The notes under the pieces: generated by a model | What the model was told of the DNA's origin: nothing | Seen by the model: the letters and a program-made list of their open reading frames with translations, nothing else | The model's database searches: none | Assembly: GCF_004803915.1 (NCBI RefSeq) | Contig: NZ_CP039396.1 | Location: forward strand, 2,046,001-2,110,000 | DNA: 64,000 nt | Source: Duncaniella dubosii | GTDB lineage: Bacteria; Bacteroidota; Bacteroidia; Bacteroidales; Muribaculaceae | Direction of reading: 5' to 3' | Part shown: piece after piece, positions 1 to 8,172 of the stretch | Position numbering within the stretch: position 1 is the stretch's first letter | Layout of the letters: the number at the start of each line of letters is the position of its first letter | Translations under genes and position numbers: made by a program

Positions 1-1
1 A

Positions 2-310
2 CGATATGAGAGAAGTCAACGCCTTCCAAATAAGCTTGAAAAACAATTGCTTACTACGATTCAGTTAAAAGATATTGAACAACTTATATCTTCCGCATTG
101 GATCAATGGTGCATTATGGCAACCGATCATCCGTCAAATCTTGTGTATGAAAACAAAGGAGTTATGCGGAATGACAGGACCTCATTATTTACATCTCCCA
201 ATGATTATGAGGAAACTAAAAATGTAAGTAATTGGACTGTTTCTTCGTCCTTAAGAATGATTGAACCTGAAGCAGTACTCAATGTACGTGTTTTATACCA
301 AAGAGATTAA
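2..310 (+). CDS. C-terminal end of a probable DrmA-like helicase (partial)
   Basis: The frame is open from the first base to a stop at 308-310, so this is the 3' end of a larger gene cut by the window edge. About 100 residues are visible, including a segment reading SSLRMIEPEAVLNVRV, which resembles the short conserved tail of the DISARM helicase DrmA. No helicase motif is in view. Only 3 bp separate it from the drmB-like gene, which is the usual drmA-drmB order. The family assignment rests mainly on that neighbour. Confidence 0.5.
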   Translation, partial: RYERSQRLPNKLEKQLLTTIQLKDIEQLISSALDQWCIMATDHPSNLVYENKGVMRNDRTSLFTSPNDYEETKNVSNWTVSSSLRMIEPEAVLNVRVLYQRD

Positions 311-313
311 AAT

Positions 314-2482
314 ATGGAGATACGAACATTAACTCAATATAATCAAGGAATAGGGAAGTATAAATTACTTTCTTCAAACGCTGGTGTTGGTGCTATTTTA
401 CCCACCAAGTCAGGTGGATTTGTAATGCCGATGTCATCTTCATACTGGGAATTTATTAGAGTCGTATCAGACAAATTAAAAAATAATCCTGAGACTACAA
501 TTGATCAAACCCTTGCTGATAATCTGGGAGTGGAATTTATAGATGATCCAAGGTTTATTATATTCCTACGAAATTCTGAATCCTTGACTAAACTTCGATG
601 TTTAGTTGGCATACCACATATAGAACTTGATGGCTGGAATAAATGCAATGTAACAGCTCATCCTTTAAATCAACGTTATATAGAAAGGAATCCACAAGGA
701 ACAGGGCTAAAAGAAGGGATGTTTACTGTACCGGCTATTACATTCCCTCGTTGGTTCTTTTCAAAGCGACCAAGTCATGACCTAATGACTGTTGACGATT
801 GGTTTAAAATGTGGAAAGAGCGAAGATGCAATGATGGTTTACCAGAGTACTTTGCCCCTCCAAGAGATCCTAAATCGCCTACCACTAAATTACATAAATC
901 AAGATTGCCTGAGGGAAAGAATCAGGTCTATAATTTGCTGGAACAAGTATCCATGGTGCTAATTTGCAGGAACGGCCATATGTCAGATATCCCTTGGGAT
1001 AAATACTTTTGCGCTGTGAAAAAGCTAGGCAAAGACATAGTTCACAAAGAAGGCTTTGATCTTTTCGGCTTTGACACAGATGAATACCCATGCCCTGAAT
1101 CAACTAACGGTAAGCATCAATTACAATGGCATGAGAATAGAGCTCATTCAGAAAGCTTTGGTATGCTAAAATGTGGCTGTTGCGGACAGTCTACAAGCCT
1201 CGAAGGTATTATGAACCTTCAGCCTTCGTGTCCTGGGCATCGTCCTTGGGAAGGAATCGGAGCTAGGGATAATGTGAAATGCACCCATCGTGGTCAGACT
1301 GTTAATATGAAGTGGGCACTTGTAACCAGTAATAGCGTCTACTATGCTGAGAATTTCAGTAGCCTTTATCTACCAAGTTGTTATTTAGACTCTGCTACCA
1401 GTCTCAGTGATTCGGAGCAAAGATTTCTTAATCTGCTTACAACCAGGTGGTACACTAGATACAGCCAGCGTAATCCTGATAAAACGCGGAATGACTATAT
1501 AAACTCAATAACTACTGAGGATTTGATAGATAAAGCATCCGATAGTGGATATGATGTGACAGCGCAAGATATGAATCGCATCGTAGCTGCTTTCTTATCG
1601 GCTGATGCCGAGCCATCATCTTCAGATTCAAGAGAGGAATATCGTTTTTCAGAATTCTCTGTATTTCAGAACAACAGCAAATCCAAAGAATCTTCCGATA
1701 AGCTGGAGTTCAAGGATATTGATTTACCGGAATCCCTAAAGCCATACTTCTCCAAAATTCAACAGGTAGAGACCCTTGGAGTTAGTGCTACTCAAATAAA
1801 CTTTTCAAGAGTACAAATGCCCCAACCGGAAGTGGTCGATGGAGTGACTCGATATCCTAGTAGTATGAAAATCTTCAAAGAACCGAATGAGGAGGTTCTT
1901 GTTATGCCTGCCAATCAGACATTCGGAGAGGGGCTGTTTTTTAGTCTTAACGAAGACCTAATATCTCAATGGGTTGAAAGAAACTCTGCCGTATTCCAAA
2001 AACGATATCCGCAGAATCGCCACATGGAGAATATTTATGAAAATGTGGCAGCTATGATGCAAAAAGGTGGAGTCGAAAAATTTTATCTTTTGCATACGCT
2101 CTCCCATATAATCATGAAAGAACTCGAATTCTCTTGTGGATATCCTACTGCGAGTCTTAAGGAGCGCCTTTACTTCTCCGAAAGGATGTGCGGCGTTCTT
2201 ATATACACAGCGGATGGCTCGGAAGGCAGTATGGGTGGACTCGTATGGCAAGGACAACCAGATCTCATAGAGAATATAATCAAGACCGCATTAAATAGAG
2301 CAATCGATTGTTCTTCAGACCCTATATGTTGGGAGAATGACAGTGATCCGCTAAACTATGCAGCTTGTTTCTCATGTGCCATGGTATCAGAAACTTCTTG
2401 TGAACAACGCAATCTGGGGCTTGATCGACGCATTCTCGTTGATGATGAATTTGGATTTTTCAAAGACCTTTGTTTAAGATAA
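314..2482 (+). CDS. drmB: DrmB-like DISARM protein (DUF1998)
   Basis: This 722-residue protein has the layout of DrmB, the DUF1998 protein of the DISARM phage-defence system that works with the helicase DrmA. A Cys-rich segment near residue 290 (CGCCGQ) looks like a zinc site. The C-terminus has the DUF1998 signature: a YTADGSEGSMGGLV segment, then Cys residues in SDPICW and in AACFSCAMVSETSCEQRN, ending LGLDRRILVD. It starts 3 bp after the probable drmA tail, so the two are one operon. No DISARM methylase (drmMI/drmMII) or drmC follows in the window, so if one exists it lies upstream. Confidence 0.7.
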   Translation: MEIRTLTQYNQGIGKYKLLSSNAGVGAILPTKSGGFVMPMSSSYWEFIRVVSDKLKNNPETTIDQTLADNLGVEFIDDPRFIIFLRNSESLTKLRCLVGIPHIELDGWNKCNVTAHPLNQRYIERNPQGTGLKEGMFTVPAITFPRWFFSKRPSHDLMTVDDWFKMWKERRCNDGLPEYFAPPRDPKSPTTKLHKSRLPEGKNQVYNLLEQVSMVLICRNGHMSDIPWDKYFCAVKKLGKDIVHKEGFDLFGFDTDEYPCPESTNGKHQLQWHENRAHSESFGMLKCGCCGQSTSLEGIMNLQPSCPGHRPWEGIGARDNVKCTHRGQTVNMKWALVTSNSVYYAENFSSLYLPSCYLDSATSLSDSEQRFLNLLTTRWYTRYSQRNPDKTRNDYINSITTEDLIDKASDSGYDVTAQDMNRIVAAFLSADAEPSSSDSREEYRFSEFSVFQNNSKSKESSDKLEFKDIDLPESLKPYFSKIQQVETLGVSATQINFSRVQMPQPEVVDGVTRYPSSMKIFKEPNEEVLVMPANQTFGEGLFFSLNEDLISQWVERNSAVFQKRYPQNRHMENIYENVAAMMQKGGVEKFYLLHTLSHIIMKELEFSCGYPTASLKERLYFSERMCGVLIYTADGSEGSMGGLVWQGQPDLIENIIKTALNRAIDCSSDPICWENDSDPLNYAACFSCAMVSETSCEQRNLGLDRRILVDDEFGFFKDLCLR

Positions 2483-2529
2483 ATCAAACATCTCTATCTG
2501 ATACTATAATGGGATAAAGAACCATATTT

Positions 2530-2688
2530 ATGAGCAAGAAGTCGATACGGTTTTTCAATGACCGTGAGGTGAGGGCGGTCTGGGATGACGAGAACAACTG
2601 CTGGTGGTTTTCGGCTATTGACGTGGTGCGTGCTATCAATGACGAGCCGAACTATACGAAGGCGGACAACTATTATCAGCATTGTTAA
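2530..2688 (+). pseudogene. Truncated BRO-N domain fragment, duplicate of the start of the Fic gene
   Basis: This 52-codon reading frame starts MSKKSIRFFNDREVRAVW and is nearly identical to the first 47 codons of the BRO-N/Fic gene at 5155. After about 145 bp the match ends, and the frame closes with a short unrelated tail, YYQHC. It is a truncated copy of a BRO-N-type DNA-binding domain. The RhuM gene starts 9 bp after its stop. It is either a decayed duplicate or a small stand-alone BRO-N protein; the abrupt loss of homology favours a recombination remnant. Confidence 0.6.
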
Positions 2689-2697
2689 GAAAGATAT

Positions 2698-3702
2698 ATG
2701 GATAACGGACAGATTATATTATTTCAGACGCAGGGTGGCGAGACGAAGATTGAGGTTCGGCTTGCCAATGAATCTGTATGGCTTACTGCCGACCAGATGG
2801 CGGAGCTGTTTCAACGCAACAAGTCGACCATTTCAAGACATATTAAGAATATCTATGAAAGTACTGAATTAGAGCAAAATCGAACTGTTGCATTTTTTGC
2901 AACAGTTCAAAACGAGGGCGATAGAAAGGTTGAGCGCAATATTGCGTACTATAATCTCGATATGATTATCAGTGTGGGGTATCGCGTAAATTCACATCGG
3001 GGCGTGCAGTTCCGGCAGTGGGCTACTCAGGTGTTGAAGGAGTATATGATTAAGGGTTTTGCGCTGAATGATGACCTGCTGAAAAATGCCGGACAAGGAA
3101 ACTACTTTGATGAGTTGCTCGCGAGAATCCGAGATATACGCAGCTCTGAAAAGGTGTTTTACCGTAAGGTGCTTGAAATATATGCCCTCAGTATAGACTA
3201 TGACCCTCGTACTTCCATCACGCAACAGTTTTTCAAGACAATTCAGAACAAGATGCACTTCGCCGCTCATGGCCACACTGCTGCCGAAGTAATTTATGAC
3301 AGGGCGAATGCCGAAAAAGATTTCATGGGTCTGACAACGTGGCGTGGGGCAATGCCAACCAGGCATGAGGCAGAGATTGCGAAAAATTATCTTTCAGAAG
3401 AGGAGGTCGATATGCTAAACCGCATTGTCAATCTTTATCTTGACTTTGCCGAGCTGCAAGCCAAGAGCCATGTGCCGATGTACATGAAAGATTGGATTCA
3501 GAAGCTCGATGACTTCCTGAAGCTGTCGGGTAAAGAATTGCTCACTCATGCCGGAAGCGTGTCAGCCGAAGTTGCCAAACTCAAAGCCAACGAGGAATAC
3601 GACAAATTCCGCGAGCGTGCCCAGTATAAGCTCTCCCCGGTCGAGATTCATTTCCTCGAAGCCTTTGAAGCCGAACAAAAGCGACTCCGTGCAAAGAAAT
3701 AA
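2698..3702 (+). CDS. RhuM family protein
   Basis: The 334-residue protein matches the RhuM family, named from a Salmonella pathogenicity island gene and common on bacterial mobile elements. Recognisable parts are an N-terminal helix-turn-helix-like stretch (VWLTADQMAELFQRNKSTIS), the YYNLDMIISVGYRVNS motif followed by QFRQWATQVLKEYMIKG, and a C-terminal helical region. The first part resembles BRO/KilA-type phage DNA-binding modules. It follows the BRO-N fragment by 9 bp and is followed by a helical-repeat gene 11 bp later. The molecular function of the family is not established; a regulatory or defence role is only suggested by the context. Confidence 0.8.
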   Translation: MDNGQIILFQTQGGETKIEVRLANESVWLTADQMAELFQRNKSTISRHIKNIYESTELEQNRTVAFFATVQNEGDRKVERNIAYYNLDMIISVGYRVNSHRGVQFRQWATQVLKEYMIKGFALNDDLLKNAGQGNYFDELLARIRDIRSSEKVFYRKVLEIYALSIDYDPRTSITQQFFKTIQNKMHFAAHGHTAAEVIYDRANAEKDFMGLTTWRGAMPTRHEAEIAKNYLSEEEVDMLNRIVNLYLDFAELQAKSHVPMYMKDWIQKLDDFLKLSGKELLTHAGSVSAEVAKLKANEEYDKFRERAQYKLSPVEIHFLEAFEAEQKRLRAKK

Positions 3703-3713
3703 ACACAAGAATA

Positions 3714-5162
3714 ATGAATGCATCTAAAGAAATATCACAACTGATAGCCAACGCAAACGAAGATGATTTGCGCGACATTGTTTCAGGATGGGTCGACAAA
3801 TATTCTGATTTTAGGGATTATGTTCGGAATTGCCTGTGTCCTCCGGTAGAGGACGTGGATTTTGGGCGTAAGCTCAGTCAGGCGATTGACCGCGAGACCA
3901 AAGAGTTTTTCTCGCGCCATGATGTCAGAGAGGCAACAGACTGGGGGAATGTCTATAATGACTTGATAAAGCCATGGAGCAAGAATGCAGACTCACTGTC
4001 CAGTGAGAAACTGTATGACCTATGTGATGTCATCGTCAAAGAGGTCGGAATGCAGGTAAGAGACGAGGATTTTTATGGCGATGATTGGTATGGCGATGAT
4101 TTTTCAGGCTATATTCAGGATATAATGGATGTGCTGGGAAATGTTGCTGGACTTCTGATTATTCGCGAAGATGTCAACCATGAAATTCTTGATTCTTTAA
4201 AAAAACTCATTAAAGCGGCTAAAAAGAAGGATGTGATAGACAGCTATATTGATTCGCCATACGATTTTATTCTTGAGCTTATTTCGCTACGACAAAAGGC
4301 AGATGAAGTCACATGTGGTATATACGATGCGTTGATTGACGAAAATCTGGGTGATGAGGCCGGAGCTTGGGTATGCCGTAAAATTGATTTCATCCGTTCA
4401 ATGGGTCTTGAAGATGAAGCCCATAAATATATGGAGGATGAAATCGAATATCCTGATGTATGTCTGAAATATTATAATGAGTTGCTTACCGCCGGCAACT
4501 GGCAGGAAGCAATCGTTCTGCTTGACAAGGCTCAGACAATTAAAGACAACGGCTCTTACTTTTATTCTCCCAGGACTCCGAACTGGCTTGAACTGAAACA
4601 GCAGCTTCTTGTTGAACATGGCACCCTGGAAGAACGCATAGAGAATCTGAAACGACTCTTCCATAACAGCTACAACGATAAAGAGAAGTATTATCGCCAA
4701 CTAAAAGAACTCGTTGACGCAGACCGATGGAACGAATTCTATCATAATCTTCTCTCTAATGTAACCGGTTATAAGGTTCTTGATGAAATCGCCCCATTCC
4801 TCATTGAAGAAGGTGAGTTTGACTGGTTGTTCCGCCTTGTGTCGGAATCAACGGCAAAGGATTCGACTGATTATCGGACTCCGTTAAAGTACGCCGGAGC
4901 ATTGCGTCAGACTCATTTTGAAGAAATGCAGGCGATCCTAATCCGTACAGTCCGTGCATACGCTGCCGACCGTTTTCCTCCAAAGAAAAAGGTCAATTCA
5001 TCGAAGTACTCATATTTTAGGGCAGATTTGGAATCGTTGTCAGAACTTGGGTATGCAAAAACGCAAAAGGAGATTGTCGAATTTTTACTGCAGGAATATC
5101 GATTCCGTCCATCTCTTGCTAAAGAATTGAGGTCTATAAAACTAGTTACGGACAATGAGTAA
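3714..5162 (+). CDS. Helical-repeat (TPR-like) protein of unknown function
   Basis: I do not recognise a family for this 482-residue acidic protein. It is predicted to be almost wholly helical, with repeated pairs of helices (for example CLKYYNELLTAGNWQEAIVLLDKAQ and the ERIENLKRLFHNSYNDKEKYYRQL region), like a TPR or SEL1-type scaffold. There is no signal peptide or membrane segment. Its end overlaps the start of the BRO-N/Fic gene by 8 bp, so the two are probably translationally coupled. That suggests it is a partner or regulator of the Fic protein; this is inference. Confidence 0.7.
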   Translation: MNASKEISQLIANANEDDLRDIVSGWVDKYSDFRDYVRNCLCPPVEDVDFGRKLSQAIDRETKEFFSRHDVREATDWGNVYNDLIKPWSKNADSLSSEKLYDLCDVIVKEVGMQVRDEDFYGDDWYGDDFSGYIQDIMDVLGNVAGLLIIREDVNHEILDSLKKLIKAAKKKDVIDSYIDSPYDFILELISLRQKADEVTCGIYDALIDENLGDEAGAWVCRKIDFIRSMGLEDEAHKYMEDEIEYPDVCLKYYNELLTAGNWQEAIVLLDKAQTIKDNGSYFYSPRTPNWLELKQQLLVEHGTLEERIENLKRLFHNSYNDKEKYYRQLKELVDADRWNEFYHNLLSNVTGYKVLDEIAPFLIEEGEFDWLFRLVSESTAKDSTDYRTPLKYAGALRQTHFEEMQAILIRTVRAYAADRFPPKKKVNSSKYSYFRADLESLSELGYAKTQKEIVEFLLQEYRFRPSLAKELRSIKLVTDNE

Positions 5163-6027
5163 GAAGTCGATACGGTTTTTCAATGACCGCGAGGTGAGGG
5201 CGGTCTGGGATGACGAGAACAACTGCTGGTGGTTTTCGGCTTCTGACGTTGTACGTGCTATCAATGATGAGCCGGACTATACGAAGGCCGGTAACTATTG
5301 GCGTTGGCTCAAGCGTAAGCTCAAACAAGATGGTGTTCAGTTCGTGAGTGGTACTCACAAACTGAAAATTGTCGCTGCTGACGGTAAGCAATATAACAGT
5401 GATGCGCTGTCGGCTGAGGATATTATTCTTCTCGCCAAGCATTATCCCAACAATCGTGCGAGCAAGTTTCTTGATTGGTTTACGTATAGTGACAACACCA
5501 TTGACGGGCAGAGCCGAAAGAAGGCATACACTTTATTTGAAAGCGGGCTGTTAAACTCTCTTGAACCGGGTAGCATTAAATGTCTGCAACAGATACATGC
5601 CTACCTCTTTGGTGGTCTTTATGAGTTTGCCGGACAGATAAGAACCAAGAACATATCAAAGGGTGGATTCACGTTTGCCAACTGCCTCCATTTCCCGACT
5701 ATCATTCCGACCATTGAACGTATGCCGGAAACGACGCTTGACGAAATCGCCGACAAGTATGTCGAGATGAACGTAGTGCATCCATTTATGGAAGGGAACG
5801 GACGCAGCACCCGCATCTGGCTCGACCTGATGCTCCGTCGCTCGCTGAAACTGTGCGTAGACTGGAGCCGGATTGACAAGAACGAATATCTGACCGCGAT
5901 GAGAGAAAGCGTTATTGACTCAACCCATATCAAAGCCTTGCTGAAAGGTGCGCTGACCGACAAAATCAACGACCGCGAAATGTTTATGAAAGGCATCGAC
6001 TACTCATATTACTACGAGGAAGAGTAG
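5155..6027 (+). CDS. BRO-N domain fused to a Fic domain (probable AMP-transferase)
   Basis: The first 110 of 290 residues form a BRO-N-like phage antirepressor module (WWFSASDVVRAIND). The rest is a Fic domain with a complete catalytic motif, HPFMEGNGRSTR (residues 209-220), and the upstream flap YEFAGQIRTKN. Fic enzymes usually transfer AMP from ATP to a target protein. All key residues (H209, the acidic E213, GNGR, R220) are present, so it should be active. No clear (S/T)xxxE(G/N) inhibitory helix is obvious inside it, so control may come from the overlapping upstream gene or the BRO-N part. A partial copy of its 5' end lies at 2530. Confidence 0.85.
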   Translation: MSKKSIRFFNDREVRAVWDDENNCWWFSASDVVRAINDEPDYTKAGNYWRWLKRKLKQDGVQFVSGTHKLKIVAADGKQYNSDALSAEDIILLAKHYPNNRASKFLDWFTYSDNTIDGQSRKKAYTLFESGLLNSLEPGSIKCLQQIHAYLFGGLYEFAGQIRTKNISKGGFTFANCLHFPTIIPTIERMPETTLDEIADKYVEMNVVHPFMEGNGRSTRIWLDLMLRRSLKLCVDWSRIDKNEYLTAMRESVIDSTHIKALLKGALTDKINDREMFMKGIDYSYYYEEE

Positions 6028-6038
6028 ATTACCGAGCG

Positions 6039-6344
6039 TTACTTTTTATATTTCAATTCTAAATCCTTCGCTTTTGCTCTGACGCAAGAATCAGTTCGAG
6101 TAGATAGAGAGATTGTCTTAAGAGCTTCTACCTCCCATCCATTTTCGAAAATCTTTCTTGCTTTGGATCTCCGTGTATTTTGAGCGTCCGGTGTGTATTT
6201 GTTAAATTCCGGGTATTTCTGACAGAGTTCCATAACAGAGATATTCTTATCTTTGATTAAAGCAGGAAAGAGTATCTCAACATATGCCTTCATTCCAATG
6301 GCTTTGATAAGGCACTTTAATTCATCGTTATCGATAGGTGTCAT
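6039..6344 (-). CDS. Small conserved-looking hypothetical protein
   Basis: This 101-residue, helix-rich, basic protein is convergent with the Fic gene (11 bp apart) and is the last gene before the element's right end. It starts MTPIDNDELKCLIKAIG and contains ELCQKYPEFNKYTPDAQNTRRSKARKIFENGW, compatible with a small DNA-binding fold. It has no signal peptide or known motif. It could be a small regulator of the element, but nothing in the sequence proves this. Confidence 0.55.
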   Translation of the reverse strand: MTPIDNDELKCLIKAIGMKAYVEILFPALIKDKNISVMELCQKYPEFNKYTPDAQNTRRSKARKIFENGWEVEALKTISLSTRTDSCVRAKAKDLELKYKK

Positions 6345-6414
6345 AAATTTAATTACGTTATATTTGTTATTTGCTTATGCAAATTGCAAGGAAAGTTGCG
6401 CGGAATATTTGAAT

Positions 6415-6435
6415 TTTGCCTGTAATTTGCCTGTA
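6415..6435 (+). repeat. Paired 11-bp-phased sites at the right end of element 0
   Basis: Two direct copies of TTTGCCTGTA at 6415-6424 and 6426-6435 lie just inside the right end. Their spacing and place match the GTTGACAC pair at the right end of element A. They are read here as arm-type sites for the unseen integrase of element 0. Confidence 0.5.
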
Positions 6436-6445
6436 GAAAATAAAA

Positions 6446-6488
6446 GAAGCGACTTAACTTGGTGATTTACACTTTGTTAAGTCGCTTT
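6446..6488 (-). terminator. Hairpin next to the tRNA 3'-end core, site 1
   Basis: An 11-bp stem (AGCGACTTAAC paired with GTTAAGTCGCT) has an A-rich run on its left, which is a T-run on the minus strand. It directly follows, on the minus strand, a sequence ending CTGTTCTGGGCACCA, a tRNA 3' end with CCA. It therefore looks like the terminator of the tRNA gene that serves as the attachment site. It may also stop plus-strand transcription, since TTTT follows the stem there too. Confidence 0.6.
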
Positions 6489-6492
6489 TATG

Positions 6493-6510
6493 GTGCCCAG
6501 AACAGGAGCA
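6493..6510. other. Attachment-site core 1 (tRNA 3' end)
   Basis: GTGCCCAGAACAGGAGCA matches 17 of 18 bases at 23932. On the minus strand it reads CCTGTTCTGGGCACCA with the two bases to its left, which fits the T-stem, acceptor strand and CCA of a tRNA. The homology to a tRNA stops at the T-loop, as expected for an integrase core copied at an element junction. Confidence 0.7.
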
Positions 6511-6656
6511 CGAATATTAGATTGTAATGGACTAACATAGAATTTGGTTAAATTCTTGATATTATCGTATAATGCTGTATTTAACTATATTAGCGCAATT
6601 TGGATGATTTTGAATAATTCGGAAAATCTGTCTTGATTTAGTTAAATCCAATCTTG

Positions 6657-6697
6657 GTTGACACGGCGTTGACACGAAAGTTATTGTGTATGTCAAC
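6657..6697 (+). promoter_or_regulatory. Integrase A arm-type sites, left end
   Basis: GTTGACAC occurs at 6657-6664 and 6668-6675 with an 11-bp period, and its inverse TGTCAAC at 6691-6697. The same pair is found at the other end of element A (23847-23865). The inverted copy sits between the -33 and -7 boxes of the integrase promoter, so binding there could repress the gene. Confidence 0.6.
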
Positions 6698-6714
6698 CGT
6701 ATTGACTAATTTTG
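6684..6714 (+). promoter_or_regulatory. Probable promoter of integrase A
   Basis: A Bacteroidota-type promoter: TTG at 6684-6686, 20 bp, then TAATTTTG (TAnnTTTG) at 6707-6714, about 25 bp before the integrase start at 6740. Confidence 0.55.
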
Positions 6715-6739
6715 TGTTGGAAATAATAATCACTCTCCT

Positions 6740-8095
6740 ATGGCAACACTCACTCGTAATATCACGAAGGGTACCAACCCTATGGGGAAGGCGGAGCTTC
6801 TGCTGCGTCTTTCCGTATCGCGTAATCTTGTAGTCCGCCTGAAGACTGGACTTTGGATGGATCCCTCGCGCTTTGACAAGGGGATATTCTCTTTACCCAA
6901 AGACCCGACGGCACGTGCCGAGATTCGCGCGATAGAGGACAGGCTTATCGACATTGAACGATTTCTTATCAATCTCTGCGAGAAAACGCCGTCAGACACG
7001 CTGACAAAGGATTTCGTTGTTGCTCAGTATGATTTGTTTCTGCATCCAAAACCGGAAAAGCAGAAACGGCAACCGCGTAATCCAAATTTCTTCGACATAT
7101 TTGAGGATTACATCGAAAAGAAAAATATTTCGGAATGGCGCATCAAGCATCTGCGAGTCCTGAAACGCGCATTAATGCGATATGAGCTGTATGTCCGCGC
7201 AAACGGTCGCGGCCGCTATAAAATCAAACTTGATGATTTTACAGTCGATGATGTCAACAGTTTCGAGAAGTTCCTGCGCTCAGAGCATGAAATCCACGAG
7301 AAGTATCCGGAAATATATAAGGCTGTTCCGGCAGACACACATACAACGAGAAAGAAACCGAAGCCCCAACCCAAAGGCGACAATACCATCATCGGTTTGT
7401 TTGGTCTGATGCGGGCTTTCTATCGCTGGTGCCGAGACCAAGAGTTGACAACCAATGACCCGTTTGCAAAATACAACGGCAAGACAACCGAAGTGTATGG
7501 CACCCCCTATTACATTACTCTTGAAGAACGCGACAGGATTGCAGACTACGACCTTTCTGCGAATCCGTCATTAGAGGCACAACGCGATATTTTCATCTTT
7601 CAGTGCCTCATCGGATGCCGCGTGTCTGACCTCATGGCAATGACTCCGGCAAGTATCATCAATGGAGCCATCGAGTATATGCCTCAGAAGACAAAGGGCG
7701 AACGTCCGCAGGTTGTCAGAGTGCCTCTAAATGCAAGAGCCCAAGCCCTCGTTGCCAAGTATGCCGGACGCGATGACTTGAACGGCAAACTGTTTCCCTT
7801 CATCAGTTCGCAGAAGTATAACGTGGCCATCAAAAAGATATTCACGACCTGCGGAGTCAATCGCATAGTCACCGTTCTCAATCCTACAACCGGGGCAGAA
7901 GAGAAACGTCCGCTGAATGAAATAGCCAGCAGCCACTTGGCACGACGCACCTTCATCGGGAACCTCTACAAGAAAGTCAAAGACCCTAATCTCGTCGGCT
8001 CACTCAGCGGCCACAAGGAAGGCAGCAAAGCCTTCGCCCGTTACCGAGACATTGATGAGGACATGAAGAAAGAACTTGTCAACCTCCTCGACTGA
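6740..8095 (+). CDS. Tyrosine recombinase (integrase) of element A
   Basis: The 451-residue protein has an N-terminal arm-binding region (1-90), a SAM-like core-binding domain (about 115-240) and a catalytic domain. Catalytic residues are visible: R294 in IGCRVSDL, a lysine near 318, H399 and R402 in SSHLARRTF, H425 in LSGHKEG and the nucleophile Y435 in FARYRDI. It should integrate and excise element A at the tRNA 3' end. It is a close relative of the integrase at 24230, sharing long identical stretches in the catalytic half, while their DNA arm sites differ completely. Confidence 0.95.
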   Translation: MATLTRNITKGTNPMGKAELLLRLSVSRNLVVRLKTGLWMDPSRFDKGIFSLPKDPTARAEIRAIEDRLIDIERFLINLCEKTPSDTLTKDFVVAQYDLFLHPKPEKQKRQPRNPNFFDIFEDYIEKKNISEWRIKHLRVLKRALMRYELYVRANGRGRYKIKLDDFTVDDVNSFEKFLRSEHEIHEKYPEIYKAVPADTHTTRKKPKPQPKGDNTIIGLFGLMRAFYRWCRDQELTTNDPFAKYNGKTTEVYGTPYYITLEERDRIADYDLSANPSLEAQRDIFIFQCLIGCRVSDLMAMTPASIINGAIEYMPQKTKGERPQVVRVPLNARAQALVAKYAGRDDLNGKLFPFISSQKYNVAIKKIFTTCGVNRIVTVLNPTTGAEEKRPLNEIASSHLARRTFIGNLYKKVKDPNLVGSLSGHKEGSKAFARYRDIDEDMKKELVNLLD

Positions 8096-8123
8096 TTTTT
8101 CTTTTCCTCAGCCCCTATACATC

Positions 8124-8167
8124 GGTTTAGTTCATCGGGCATATATAGTGCCCGAACTGAACTAACC
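8124..8167. terminator. Bidirectional terminator between integrase A and the helicase gene
   Basis: A long hairpin (GGTTTAGTTC with inner CGGGCA, pairing with TGCCCG and TGAACTAACC) fills the short gap between the convergent integrase and helicase genes. Confidence 0.6.
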
Positions 8168-8172
8168 TTATG

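Larger units (their letters stand above)
1..6492. mobile_element. Element 0: right part of an integrative element carrying DISARM-like and Fic genes
   Basis: This is the right-hand part of an integrative element whose integrase would lie left of the window. Its right end has the same build as that of element A: two direct copies of TTTGCCTGTA spaced 11 bp apart (6415 and 6426), a hairpin (6446-6488) and the tRNA 3'-end core at 6493. Cargo is a drmA tail, drmB, a BRO-N fragment, RhuM, a helical-repeat gene and a BRO-N/Fic gene. The boundary is inferred from this layout; no integrase for it is seen. Confidence 0.55.
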
